Shown one piece after another: positions 33,492 to 45,969 of a DNA stretch of 64,000 bases. The DNA is from CBDCMJ01 sp965224325. Its GTDB lineage: Bacteria > Chloroflexota > Dehalococcoidia > Lucifugimonadales > UBA3495. Positions within the stretch are counted from its first letter, which is position 1. Each line of letters begins with the position of its first letter. Location: the NCBI GenBank assembly GCA_965224325.1, contig CBDCYT010000014.1, positions 32,536 through 96,535 of the forward strand, in the 5' to 3' direction. The notes beneath the pieces are model-generated. The model saw only the letters and a list, made by a program, of their open reading frames with translations. It had not been told where the DNA came from and made no database searches. The translations under genes and the position numbers were made by a program.

Positions 33492-33734
33492 ATGGCTTCA
33501 ACCAAACGCCTGCTGCCGACCGGCGAATGCTGGTGTGGGTGCCGCGCGGAGACGGCAATCGGCTCCTTCTTCCTGCCGGGCCACGACAAGACCGCCGAGT
33601 CCGCAGTTATCTCCGTCGAGTACGGCGGCGTCCCCAGCTTCCTGGTCCATCACGGCTACGGACCGGGGGGCAAGAACGCCCTACGCGAGGTGGACAGCTG
33701 GCGGTCCAGGAGCAAGCGAGGGGGCCAAGGATAA
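33492..33734 (+). CDS. Small CxCxC protein preceding hsdM
   Basis: An 80-residue protein with the core CWCGCRAETAIGSFFLPGHD followed by KTAESAVISVEYGGVPSFLV and HGYGPGGKN. The Cys-Trp-Cys-Gly-Cys cluster and GHD suggest metal binding. I recall similar small proteins near restriction genes but cannot name the family. ATG 33492 has GGGAG 8 bp upstream. ATG 33486 is too close to it. Its TAA overlaps the hsdM ATG by 1 bp (TAATG), so it is the first gene of the restriction operon and coupled to hsdM. Confidence 0.7.
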   Translation: MASTKRLLPTGECWCGCRAETAIGSFFLPGHDKTAESAVISVEYGGVPSFLVHHGYGPGGKNALREVDSWRSRSKRGGQG

Positions 33735-35338
33735 TGACGACAACACCACGGAGACGAACGGGCTCCGGCGTGGACGCCGAATTGAGTAGTGGTGCTCTGA
33801 TGGGCTACGAGGCCGAGCTCTGGCGGATGGCCGACGCCCTGCGGGGCAGCATGGACGCCGCCGAGTACAAGCACGTCGTCCTCGGCCTCATCTTCCTCAA
33901 GTACATCTCCGACGCCTTCCAGGAGATGCACGCCTGGTTGGGGTCGAAGACGGGGGAGGGGTATGACCCCGAGGACATGGACGAATACCGCGGCGAAAAT
34001 ATCTTCTGGGTCCCGCCGGAGGCCCGCTGGCCTCACCTCAAGGCGCAGACGCGGCAGTCTACCATCGGCCAACTGGTGGACGACGCCATGGCCGCCGTCG
34101 AGCGGGACAACCGGGCCCTCAAGGACGTGCTACCCAAGGACTACGCCCGCCCCGCCCTGGATAAAACTCGCCTCGGCCAGATCATCGACCTGATCACCAA
34201 CATCCAGGTTGGAGACGCAGAAGCCCGCTCCAAAGACGTGCTGGGCCGGGTGTACGAGTACTTCCTCTCCCAGTTCGCCAGCGCCGAGGGCAAGAAGGGC
34301 GGCGAGTTCTACACCCCGCGCTGCGTCGTTAAGCTCCTGGTGGAGATGCTAGAACCGTACCATGGTCGCGTCTACGACCCATGTTGCGGCTCCTCCGGCA
34401 TGTTCGTCCAGTCGATGGAGTTCATCGATGCCCACGCCAGCGGGAACGGAAACGGGGGGAAGGCGCGGGGCGACATTTCCGTCTGGGGCCAGGAATCCAA
34501 CTACACCACCTGGCGGCTGGCTAAGATGAACCTAGCGCTTCGCGGAATAGAGGGCAACATCGCCCACGGCGACAGCTTCCACAATGACCGCCACCCCGAC
34601 CTGAAGGCCGACTACATCCTTGCCAATCCCCCATTCAACGTCTCAGATTGGGGCGGCGAGCGGCTGCGGGACGACAAGCGATGGGAGCATGGCATCCCGC
34701 CCACGGGCAACGCCAACTTCGCTTGGGTGCAGCACATGGCTCATCACCTGTCGCCGCGCGGCACGGCGGGCTTCGTCCTTGCCAACGGCTCCATGTCGTC
34801 GAACCAGTCGGGCGAGGGAGAGATACGCAAGAACCTCATCGAGGCAGACCTTGTGGACTGCATGGTGGCTCTGCCGGGGCAACTCTTTTACTCTACGCAG
34901 ATACCCGCCTGCCTCTGGTTCTTGTCCCGCGACCGCAGGGGTGGCAAACACCGGGACCGTCGGGGCGAGGTGCTGTTCATCGACGCCCGAAAGCTGGGCC
35001 GCATGGTGGACCGCACCCACCGGGAGCTGACCGACGACGACATCGCCCGCATCGCCGACGCCTACCACACCTGGCGCGGCGAGGAAGATGCCGGCGAGTA
35101 CGCCGACGTACCCGGATTCTGCAAAAGCGCGACATTGGAGGAGATCCGCAAACACGGCCACGTCCTCACGCCAGGCCGCTACGTCGGCGCGGAGCCACAG
35201 GAGGACGACGGCGAGCCTTTCGAAGTGAAGTTGGCGCGCCTCACGGCCCAATGGAGGGAGCAGCAGGCGGAGGCGCAGCGGCTGGACGCGGCTATTGAGG
35301 CAAACCTGGCGCGGCTGGGGTTTGGAGGTGAACGATGA
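33734..35338 (+). CDS. hsdM: Type I restriction-modification methyltransferase subunit
   Basis: A 534-residue adenine-N6 DNA methyltransferase. The N-terminal HsdM domain runs to about residue 150 (LWRMADALRGSMDAAEYKHV, LGLIFLKYISDAFQ). The S-adenosylmethionine motif is VYDPCCGSSGMFVQS, the catalytic motif NPPF is in DYILANPPFNVSDW, and GEFYTPRCVVKLLVEML precedes motif I. ATG 33734 overlaps the stop of the small gene before it. A longer frame upstream reads through that gene. The stop overlaps the next ATG (ATGA). Intact, so it could still methylate if a specificity subunit is available. Confidence 0.95.
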   Translation: MTTTPRRRTGSGVDAELSSGALMGYEAELWRMADALRGSMDAAEYKHVVLGLIFLKYISDAFQEMHAWLGSKTGEGYDPEDMDEYRGENIFWVPPEARWPHLKAQTRQSTIGQLVDDAMAAVERDNRALKDVLPKDYARPALDKTRLGQIIDLITNIQVGDAEARSKDVLGRVYEYFLSQFASAEGKKGGEFYTPRCVVKLLVEMLEPYHGRVYDPCCGSSGMFVQSMEFIDAHASGNGNGGKARGDISVWGQESNYTTWRLAKMNLALRGIEGNIAHGDSFHNDRHPDLKADYILANPPFNVSDWGGERLRDDKRWEHGIPPTGNANFAWVQHMAHHLSPRGTAGFVLANGSMSSNQSGEGEIRKNLIEADLVDCMVALPGQLFYSTQIPACLWFLSRDRRGGKHRDRRGEVLFIDARKLGRMVDRTHRELTDDDIARIADAYHTWRGEEDAGEYADVPGFCKSATLEEIRKHGHVLTPGRYVGAEPQEDDGEPFEVKLARLTAQWREQQAEAQRLDAAIEANLARLGFGGER

Positions 35339-35365
35339 CCGTCAGCGAACTGGTGTAGTTGCTAG

Positions 35366-36571
35366 GGATACTCTGAACAAGGCCGTCATAGTCTGGATTG
35401 TCATAGCCGAGGCAACGATGGGGGTGAGAACCGCCTCACGAGGCTTGTTGGGCCGGGCTTGGTCCCGCTGATCGCACCCTGCGGTGGCCGATGCGGGCTT
35501 GATACTGCCGGAAAGGCCGGTCCGGAGCTGTTGGCTCGCGCACTACGCCGCCAGATGGCGCTGGGCCGTCAGCAGGTTGCCCAGTCCCAGTAGCATCGCC
35601 AGCCGCTCCGTGTTCTTGACCAGTCCGCGGTAGCGAACCCTGGCGTATCCGAACTGCCGCTTCACCCTCAGGAAAGGGTGCTCCACCATTGCCCTCACCT
35701 GCGCTTTGAGCCTCTCCAGCACGGCCTCCTCACTCCCAGGCTCCAAGCCCCTGCGTTTCCCGGGTCGCATCGCCACCTGCCAGTCCACCTCCCGCTCCCG
35801 GTTCTCCTCCCGCTTCCCAACCCCCTGATACCCGGCATCGCCCCACACCACCGTCTCCCCGCCGTGCAGCAGATTGTGCGCCTCCGTAACGTCGTGCGCG
35901 TTGGCCGCCGTCGTGCTCATGCTGTGCACCAGCCCCGTTTCCGAGTCCACCCCGATGTGCACCTTCATCCCAAAATGCCACTGGTTCCCCTTCTTGGTCT
36001 GGTGCATCTCAGGGTCCCGCTCCCCAGACCGGTTCTTGGTCGACGACGGCGCCTCTATGATGCTGGCGTCCACGATGGTCCCCTCCCGTAACCGCAGCCC
36101 CTGCGACTCCAGGTGGGCGTTGATCTCCTCGAACAGTACTTTGCCCAACTCGTTCCGCTCCAGGAGATGGCGGAAGTTGAGGATGGTGGTCTCGTCGGGC
36201 AGGGCGTCCGACATCCTGAGCCCAGCGAACCGCCGGACCGATTCGGCCTCGTAGAGCAGATCTTCCATGCCAGGATCGCTGAGGTTGTAGCAGAGTTGCA
36301 CACAGTGTACCCGCAGCATCACCGCCAGAGGGTAGGGCCGGCGGCCCTTGCCTGCCTTGGGGTAGAAGGGCTGGATGCGTTCCTCCAGATGCTGCCAGGG
36401 AACCAGGAAGTCCATACGTTCCAGAAACAGTTCCCGACGAGTCTTGCGCTTCTTGCCCTGGAATTCCAGGTCCGCAAAGGTCGGTTGGTCCATCTCTGCT
36501 CTCACCCACGTCCGGATTCGGGTCTGCCAGCCTTACTATGCCATATCACCCAGAACTTGTTCAGAGTATCC
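35366..36571 (-). mobile_element. IS5-family insertion sequence (IS5 group)
   Basis: Perfect 16-bp inverted repeats GGATACTCTGAACAAG (35366-35381) and CTTGTTCAGAGTATCC (36556-36571), flanked by the direct repeat CTAG (35362-35365 and 36572-36575), which fits the YTAR target of the IS5 group. Length 1206 bp with one intact transposase. Confidence 0.95.
35543..36505 (-). CDS. IS5-group transposase
   Basis: A 320-residue DDE transposase. It follows IS5 closely: TFADLEFQGKKRKTRRELFL at the start, FYPKAGKGRRPYPLAVMLR, MHQTKKGNQWHFGMKVHIGV. Catalytic Asp in IVDASIIEAPSSTKN, Asp in WGDAGYQG, Glu in MVEHPFLRVKRQFG. Complete from ATG 36505, so the element may still be active. Confidence 0.95.
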   Translation of the reverse strand: MRAEMDQPTFADLEFQGKKRKTRRELFLERMDFLVPWQHLEERIQPFYPKAGKGRRPYPLAVMLRVHCVQLCYNLSDPGMEDLLYEAESVRRFAGLRMSDALPDETTILNFRHLLERNELGKVLFEEINAHLESQGLRLREGTIVDASIIEAPSSTKNRSGERDPEMHQTKKGNQWHFGMKVHIGVDSETGLVHSMSTTAANAHDVTEAHNLLHGGETVVWGDAGYQGVGKREENREREVDWQVAMRPGKRRGLEPGSEEAVLERLKAQVRAMVEHPFLRVKRQFGYARVRYRGLVKNTERLAMLLGLGNLLTAQRHLAA

Positions 36572-36783
36572 CTAGAGGCATACCCGCCCGACCTGCGCGT
36601 GGTAGTGAACGGTTACGAAGAAGGCTACGACGACATTGAGGCTCGCCTTGTCTCTGTACGTGAAATAAGGCTTGACGCCGGCAAGAAGTGGTGGGAAGGA
36701 CGGCATCGCGATTCCGCAGACACCCGGGCTGAGGGCAGCGCGGTGGTTAGCACCTTGGTGCTGCACCGTCCCATGAAATCGTC

Positions 36784-37341
36784 ATGACAATAGACTACGG
36801 CGACCTCAAACTATCCCTGAAGAATCTGGAGACGCAGCACGAACATCTTCTTCACCTGTCGCCGGATTATCCTTCGTTTGTGCATGAGGGCATGGCCAAA
36901 TCGGTGATCCAACGGTTCGAGACCTGCTATGATACCTTGTGGAAGGTTCTCAGGCGCCACCTCGTTGAAGAATTTGGTATCGCCGAGATTCCCAACAGCC
37001 CCAGACCCATATTTCGCATAGCCGATGAGAACGTGCTGCTAGTACCGCGTCCGGCTATTTTTGATAAATAGCTGAACGAAATCAGGCTGCGGCAACCATC
37101 GACTGGCGATTCTCCACCACCGATGCCCGCAACAAGCTTCAACATATCTATCCGTCAGGTTCAGGCTGACACGGTACTAGCATCTGGTGGTGAACAATGG
37201 GAACTCTACGTGCAGACGCGCATTGACACTACGCATGATTACGACAGAGACAAAGCGGCCAACGCCATTGGCGTAATGCCCGCCTTCATAGAGGACGCCA
37301 TCAGGCTTTATAGCGCTCTGACGGGGGAGCCTTGGGAATAA
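36784..37341 (+). pseudogene. HEPN-domain partner of a minimal nucleotidyltransferase, interrupted by a MITE
   Basis: Without the 134-bp insert and one CTAG the gene reads 139 residues, from MTIDYGDLKLSLKNLETQHE through FETCYDTLWKVLRRHLVEEF and NVLL-ASGGEQW to RIDTTHDYDRDKAANAIGVM and GEPWE. This is the HI0074-type HEPN (nucleotidyltransferase substrate-binding) family, which pairs with MNT proteins as toxin and antitoxin; the RxDxxHDY signature is intact. The insert is 46 codons long with its duplication, so the frame is kept, but it brings a TAG at 37069. It overlaps the MNT-HsdS start by 10 bp. Confidence 0.88.
37043..37176. mobile_element. 134-bp MITE with CTAG target duplication
   Basis: Terminal inverted repeats TACCGCGTCCGGCT (37043) and, reading inward from the other end, TACCGTGTCAGCCT (37176). 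Flanked by CTAG at 37039-37042 and 37177-37180. It has no coding capacity. The CTAG target suggests mobilisation by an IS5-type transposase, though its ends differ from the IS5 at 35366. Confidence 0.85.
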
Positions 37342-38568
37342 CCGGCTCGATTGATATCAACCCCAACTATCTGGCAACTGTTGAGCGCATCCTCGCGGAG
37401 CACGTGCCAGAGTGTGAGGTGCGGGCCTTCGGCTCCCGCGCAACGTGGACGGCCCGGGACTACTCCGACCTCGACCTTGCCGTCGTCGGTAAAGGGCCGT
37501 TGCACTGGAGAACGCTCGGCGGCCTGAAGGAAGCCTTCGAAGAGTCCAACCTCCCCATGCGAGTGGACGTGCTCGACTGGCACGCCATTTCTGAGAGCTT
37601 CAGGGATATGGTTGAGCGGGACTACGTGGTTGTGCAGGCGGGAACCAAGCAAACAACGGACGGCGAATGGCGGGGAACCGTCTATGGCCGATTCGCTAAC
37701 ACCTTCAACGAATCCTCGCTAGCTGACTTGTGCGACAAAACTGATGGTATCCAGACAGGACCCTTTGGAAGCCAACTGCACCAAAAGGACTATGTGCCAG
37801 CGGGAACCCCCATCATTACTGTGGAGCATCTGGGCGAGAATCGTATCACCCATCACGATCTGCCTTGCGTGTCCGATTTCGACAGAGACAGGTTGTCCAA
37901 GTATACGCTTCGCCAGGGTGATGTCGTGTTTAGCCGTGTCGGATCAGTGGATCGCCGTAGTCTCGTGCGCGGCACGGAAGAAGGGTGGTTGTTCTCAGGG
38001 CGTTGTCTACGGGTGAGACCAGAGCCCAACCAGATTGACCCAGCCTACCTTTCCTATTTCTTCGGCCTACCGGCGTTTCAGGAACACATCAGGTCAATCG
38101 CTGTAGGCGCGACGATGCCCTCTCTCAACACTCAAATCCTTAGTGACGTGACGGTTGTGTATCCACCCCTACCGGAGCAGCGGGCCATCGCCCACGTCCT
38201 CGGCACACTGGACGACAAAATCGAGCTGAACCGGCGGATGAACGAGACGCTGGAGGAGATGGCGCGGGCGCTGTTCAAGTCGTGGTTCGTGGACTTCGAG
38301 CCTGTGCGCGCCAAGATAGAGGGCCGCTGGCGCCCCGGCGAGTCACTCCCCGGCCTCCCGGCCCACCTCTACGACCTCTTTCCCGCTGGCCTGGTGGATT
38401 CGGAACTGGGGAGAATGCCAGAGGGGTGGGCGGTGAAGGCGTTGGGAGACTTTGGAGAGGTCATCACTGGCAAGACTCCGAGCACCAAGCAACCAGACTA
38501 CTATGGAGAAGATGTCCCATTCCTACGTATCCCCGATATGCATGGCAGAATGTATGCAGTGACAACTA

Positions 38569-39803
38569 AACCAAAGCCAAGGTGGGATGTGCATTTACAA
38601 TACATCGGTGATTGGGCTGGGATTCTCGCAGAAATCCTTCGGCCTTTGATTGTAGGACGGTGCGGCAGCGGCCCTTGACCTCGTCTTTCCGGATGGACAG
38701 CCCGCAGAGGAAATTCCCGACCCTCTCCTTTACCAGGGCCTTGGTTCCCAAGCACAGGTTTCCGGTGGCTTCCTCTCTCGCCCAGCCCCAGATGGCCTCA
38801 TCGGCGTTGAAGTCCGGGCTGTAGCCCGGCAGGTTCATCAGCCGCAGCCCCAAGCCCGGCGTCCGCAGATACTCACGCACCGCCTCGCCGCGGTGCGCCG
38901 GCGCGTTGTCCCAAATCACGTTGAGCGGCCCGGAGTGCCTCTGCCGCAACCGCTCCAGGAAGGCAGCCGAGGTTCCGGAGTTGCTGTTCCCCTCCAGGTC
39001 CATCCACTCCACCTCACCGGTCTCCAGGCACACTGCCGAGTAGTAGCTGGCCTTTTCGCCATAGCTCGGGCTGGTCGAGTCCACCAAGGCCGGCTCTCCC
39101 TTTAGCACCCATTTGCCTCTCAGTTCGGCATCGGCCCGGAAATGGGCCTCGTCGGCGAAGAATATCTTCGCTCCCGTACGCCACGCCTCGTCCGACAGGG
39201 TGGCGTACTCCGCCACGAAGGCCTCCCGCTTCTGCTCATCTGCCTTGACCAGACGCTTCTTGGGACGCTTCAGGACAAACCCCAAGCGGTGCAGATAGTT
39301 CAGGCAAGTGCTGCGGCTCAGGCCAATGCCGAAACGCTTCGAGACAAACTGCCGCACCACTTTCCAGTTCCAGTTGGCCATTTCTATGCCCGACATCTCG
39401 GGCAACTCCTGCACTGCCCCCGTCAACTCCGCCTGTTGCGTCTCGCCAAGTGCGGGGGGGAACCCCCGGTCTGCTCGAATATCAAGGCTGCAGGCCCTCC
39501 CTCGCCGAAGGCGGCGGCCCATCTGCCGATGGTGTGAGCATCCCGGCCCAGTGCCTGGGCGGTGCCCGAGGCGGTCAGGCCCCGGCACAGGAGCCACAGT
39601 GCGTGCCACCGTTCTCTCTCCAGGGGTGTCGGCGCTAGGTACATCCTGCTGCGCACACTAGCCAAGTCCAACTGCCACCCCTCCAAGTCCGGCCTTATCC
39701 CCCTCATACCCATCACCATCCCCACTCAGTCTGCTCCCAGTCCTGACGCTATGCCTCCCTGATTCTAGCCGACCCAAATGCGGGTTTCACCTTGGCTTTG
39801 GTT
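38569..39803 (-). mobile_element. IS630-family insertion sequence
   Basis: Inverted repeats AACCAAAGCCAAGGTG (38569) and CACCTTGGCTTTGGTT (ending 39803), with TA duplicated at 38567-38568 and 39804-39805, as expected for IS630/Tc1. Length 1235 bp. Excision restores hsdS (ACAAC-TA-GCTC). Confidence 0.95.
38607..39725 (-). CDS. IS630-family transposase in two frames
   Basis: The N-terminal helix-turn-helix part runs from ATG 39725 (LTASGTAQALGRDAHTIGRW) to about 39450. The catalytic part follows in another frame (MANWNWKVVRQFVSKRFGIG, then IFFADEAHF, VIWDNAPAHRGE and FNADEAIWGW, giving Asp-Asp-Glu). The switch falls at a run of seven G (39454-39460). Either the gene uses programmed slippage there or it is a mutation. 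Its end lies near the left inverted repeat. Confidence 0.85.
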
Positions 39804-40271
39804 TAGCTCAATGCTCTCGCACGATGGGGCAATGTCTCAGTCCAGACAGGCCATACCTCCGGGAAGCATATCAGTTAGCTGTATTGCCACACCTGGGTTG
39901 GTAATATTGAATCATAGGGAAACCCATACTAACCAGCAAATCAATAGCATCGTCCCCAAAGATACGAGGGCTAGCAAGTATCTTTATTGGTCGTGTAGAC
40001 AAATGGCGTCTGAGATTATGACGGGCGGCAGTGGAGGCTCTGTGTTTCACAACATGAACAAGTCAACCTTCAGTGCTATCGAGATATTGGATGCTGACAT
40101 TCGAGCCATTAGCGCTTTTGAAGAACAGGTGTCGCCTCTTCACGAAATGATCTTGTCCAACGAGAAGCAAAGTCAGTATCTCGCCGCCCTCCGTGATGCT
40201 CTGCTGCCGAAGCTGGTGTCGGGAGATGTGCGAGTAAAGGATTCGGAACGTTTGCTGACAGAGGAAGCAAT

Positions 40272-40924
40272 GTGACCCCTCTCCCACCGTGGGCCAATGG
40301 CCCGTTCGAGCTTATGGTTCATGCGGAAAGTCACTTGCGAGGAGCGAACGATTTCGACCGCAGTATCGCTCTTATTGGCTTTGACAATGCCATTGAAGTG
40401 GCGATCACGACCTACCTCACACTGCATCCAATCCAACGAGGAGGGCACCGCTATCAAGGCGACGAAGTCGACCAATGGATGAGAAATTACCACACGAAAC
40501 TCGATTTCTTCGAGAAAGAAATAGAGTCAAGGAACATCACCTGGGCCATAGAAAAGGCCTATATCATATGGGCGCACGACCAGCGAAACGAGCAGTACCA
40601 TGGTGGCCAGAAGGGTATACCCGACAGAAATACTCTTGAAATTGCTCGGACTGCCGCACTCTGGATATTCTCGGTACTATTCGACGTTTGCGATCCCAAG
40701 GCTGTACTTGAACAGGCAATGTTGGATCGGACTCCCCCTGAACCTCCCTCTCGGGAGAGAGATTTCGATGTGGCAATTGACGCACAGTACGGGATCATGG
40801 CCGTAGGTGAACAGGATTACTATTCTAGTGAGTTGTTGTTTGCTGTCGACCATGTAGCTTATCGGGACCTTGGCGGGAAGCTGATGGATGATTCTACAGA
40901 TGAAACCGTGGACGAAGTGGAGTC

Positions 40925-40928
<4 letters not shown>
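40272..40928 (+). CDS. HEPN-like hypothetical protein between hsdS and hsdR
   Basis: A 218-residue protein of unknown family. The middle has IALIGFDNAIEVAITTYLTL, then AHDQRNEQYHGGQKGIPDRN. The Arg-Asn-Glu-Gln-Tyr-His stretch fits the RX4H motif of HEPN ribonucleases, and the surrounding helices agree with that fold. GTG 40272 overlaps the hsdS stop. Its own stop overlaps hsdR by ATGA. It is therefore built into the operon and could be an accessory defence effector or a regulator of the restriction complex. No membrane segment. Confidence 0.7.
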
Positions 40929-44074
<3,146 letters not shown>

Positions 44075-45782
44075 GTTCGCTGTGGAATGTTATCCTTTTC
44101 CCTAGAGGGCCAACCTGAACCGCAACGTGAAGGTTCTTGTGAACCAATTGACACGCACTCAGGCTGAGGGGACTCAGGGTCAGGAGAAGCAGGGTCTGAG
44201 GAATCATCGTCGATGGGTATAGCCAGCGTGATGTGCACGTTGTTGTCCCTGTCGATGATGACCTGTTCCACGAGCATCTGGAGATAATCGTGACGCTCCT
44301 GGGGGGTCAACTCGTCCAGGCCCTGGCCGAACTTTCTCGCCCAGGCGAGGACCTCCTCCATCAGTCGCCGCTTCTCTGTTCCACTCTCCTCCAGAGCACG
44401 GTAATCGTCCAGCTTCGCCCTGGCGCTCTCAAGCCGCTCGGTGATGAACTTGCGCTGGAGGTCGAGTTGGGCTTCGGTGATCTTTCCCGACACGAACAGC
44501 CTGATAGCGCGGTCCTCTTCCATCTGGATGCTTCGCAGGTCTCGCTCGGCCTGGGCGATCTCCTCCTCCATTCCGCCGCCCTCGTGAGAATCGAGGGTGG
44601 CGATACCGGCGACGATCAGGTCGGGGTTCTGGAGTACCCGCTTCACCTCGCTCCATATCGGCTCCTCCAACTGCTCCGCCCGGATGTAGGGCTTCTCCCG
44701 GCAGCGCAGGCGCATACCCTGCATACCGTTGCACATGTAGTAGCGGCGGGGGGCGGTCAGGTCGTAGGTGTAAGCCTTGCCTTTGCGAACGCTGGTGGTT
44801 GTCCAGGAGGCCCTCGTATGGAAGTTGCGGCCGCACTCGCCGCATTTCAGCAGGTGCTGCAACAGGTAGAGCACCTTCGTGTTCCTCTTGGCCTTCGTGC
44901 TCCGCTGCTTCTTCAACTTCTGCGCCCGTTCCCAGGTCTTATTGTCGATCACCTGCGGGACCGGAATCTCAATCCAGGTGTCTCTCGGCTGGTCGTAGAC
45001 CTTCATGCCGTCCTCGGTGGCGACATGGCGATACTTTCCGTAGACCCAGGTGCCCGCGTAGGTGGCATTCCCCAGGATGTGGTGCACGCGGGACTGAAGC
45101 CACATCAGCTTGCCGGTCTGTGTGGGAACCTCCTCGTCGGTCAGCCGCACGGCAATGGAGTAGGCCCTCATCCCCTCATCGACGTACATGCGGAAGATGC
45201 GTCGAACGACCTCCGCCTGCTCCTCAACCACCTCGGGCCTGCCGTCGTCTCCGATGCGGTAACCGTAGGGGAGGCCGCCGGTGGGCACCCGTCCCTGCTT
45301 GGCAGTCCCCCGCTTGCCCATGGTGGACCGCTCCCGGAAGTTGTCCAACTCTATCTTGCCGATGGCCGCCATGAGTCCGAAGGTCTTCATGTCGATGGCG
45401 TCCAACACGGCTTCCAGCCGAATCTGGTGGGCCTCGACGACCTCCATGAGTGCGGCGGCGGGGTACATGCCTCTGCTGAGGCGGTCGGACTTCCAGCACA
45501 CGATGGTATCGAAGCGTCCGCTTCTGGCGTCTGCCAGCATCCGCTGGAACTCGGGTCGCTTCTTCGACCAGCCCCTGCCCACCTCTTGGTAGCGGGCGGT
45601 GATGGTCAGCCCTTTGCTCTCGCAGAAGGCTTCCATGTCGCCTGTCTGCTCGGAGATGGAGGTCTTGTCCTCCCCGTCCTGGCTCTTGTCCGACACGCGG
45701 GCATAGATGGCCGCCCGGTTCGCCTCCGTCTTTCTATCGTTGATTCTCGCCATTGCTGCCTCCTTTCCGACTCCCTGAAATC

Positions 45783-45814
45783 AAAAAGACCCGCCTCCTG
45801 TTGGGAGCGGGTCT
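45783..45814 (-). terminator. Intrinsic terminator upstream of the recombinase
   Basis: On the minus strand AGACCCGC / GCGGGTCT arms with a 12-nt loop are followed by TTTTTG. It ends 30 bp before the recombinase start codon. It terminates transcription from the NYN gene or attenuates the recombinase leader. Confidence 0.8.
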
Positions 45815-45907
45815 GCGAGTAGTACAATGCTACTGCATCACCTGGACTCAACAGGTGGCGCCACGGCCCGGGGTGTTTGCTGCATCGCCGGGCCAACTTT
45901 CGCTCCC

Positions 45908-45937
45908 ATGATACCGCGATTTGGGGGCCAGCGTCAA
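45908..45937 (-). promoter_or_regulatory. Promoter upstream of the recombinase
   Basis: On the minus strand TTGACG (45937-45932), 18-bp spacer, TATCAT (45913-45908). It lies between the NYN gene and the terminator at 45783-45814, so its transcript would meet that terminator after about 115 nt. Confidence 0.55.
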
Positions 45938-45969
45938 AGCGCGTCACCCGCCAGTAGGTCAGTCATTCT

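Larger units (their letters stand above)
35335..36787 (+). pseudogene. Small restriction-operon gene, interrupted by IS5 and a nonsense codon
   Basis: After precise removal of the IS5 element and one CTAG, the gene reads 81 codons: MTVSELV, a TAG at codon 8 (35356-35358), LLEAYPPDLRVVVNGYEEGY and on to HRPMKSS with TGA at 36785-36787. The TAG probably replaced GAG. The product is a small conserved-looking protein of unknown function. Both ends keep ATGA overlaps, with hsdM before and the HEPN gene after, so it was a regular member of the operon. Confidence 0.8.
37332..40275 (+). pseudogene. hsdS: Nucleotidyltransferase-HsdS specificity subunit fusion, interrupted by IS630
   Basis: Removing IS630 and one TA gives a single 568-residue frame (37332-38568 joined to 39806-40275). 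Residues 1-95 are a minimal nucleotidyltransferase (VRAFGSRATWTARDYSDLDL, with the GSxxx..DLD motif). The rest is HsdS: target domain 1 (IQTGPFGSQLHQKDYVPAGT, IITVEHLG), conserved central helix (LPEQRAIAHVLGTLDDKIEL, RALFKSWFVDFEPV), target domain 2 (split by the element), and a last helix (LAALRDALLPKLVSGD). TTG 37332 overlaps the HEPN gene. The surviving first part keeps one target domain plus the central helix, so a half-subunit might dimerise and work. The natural stop at 40273-40275 overlaps the next gene. Confidence 0.9.

Noticed and set aside
44233..45822. A 529-codon open frame on the plus strand
   Set aside because: Antisense shadow of the serine recombinase, whose zinc ribbon and catalytic motifs are clear.
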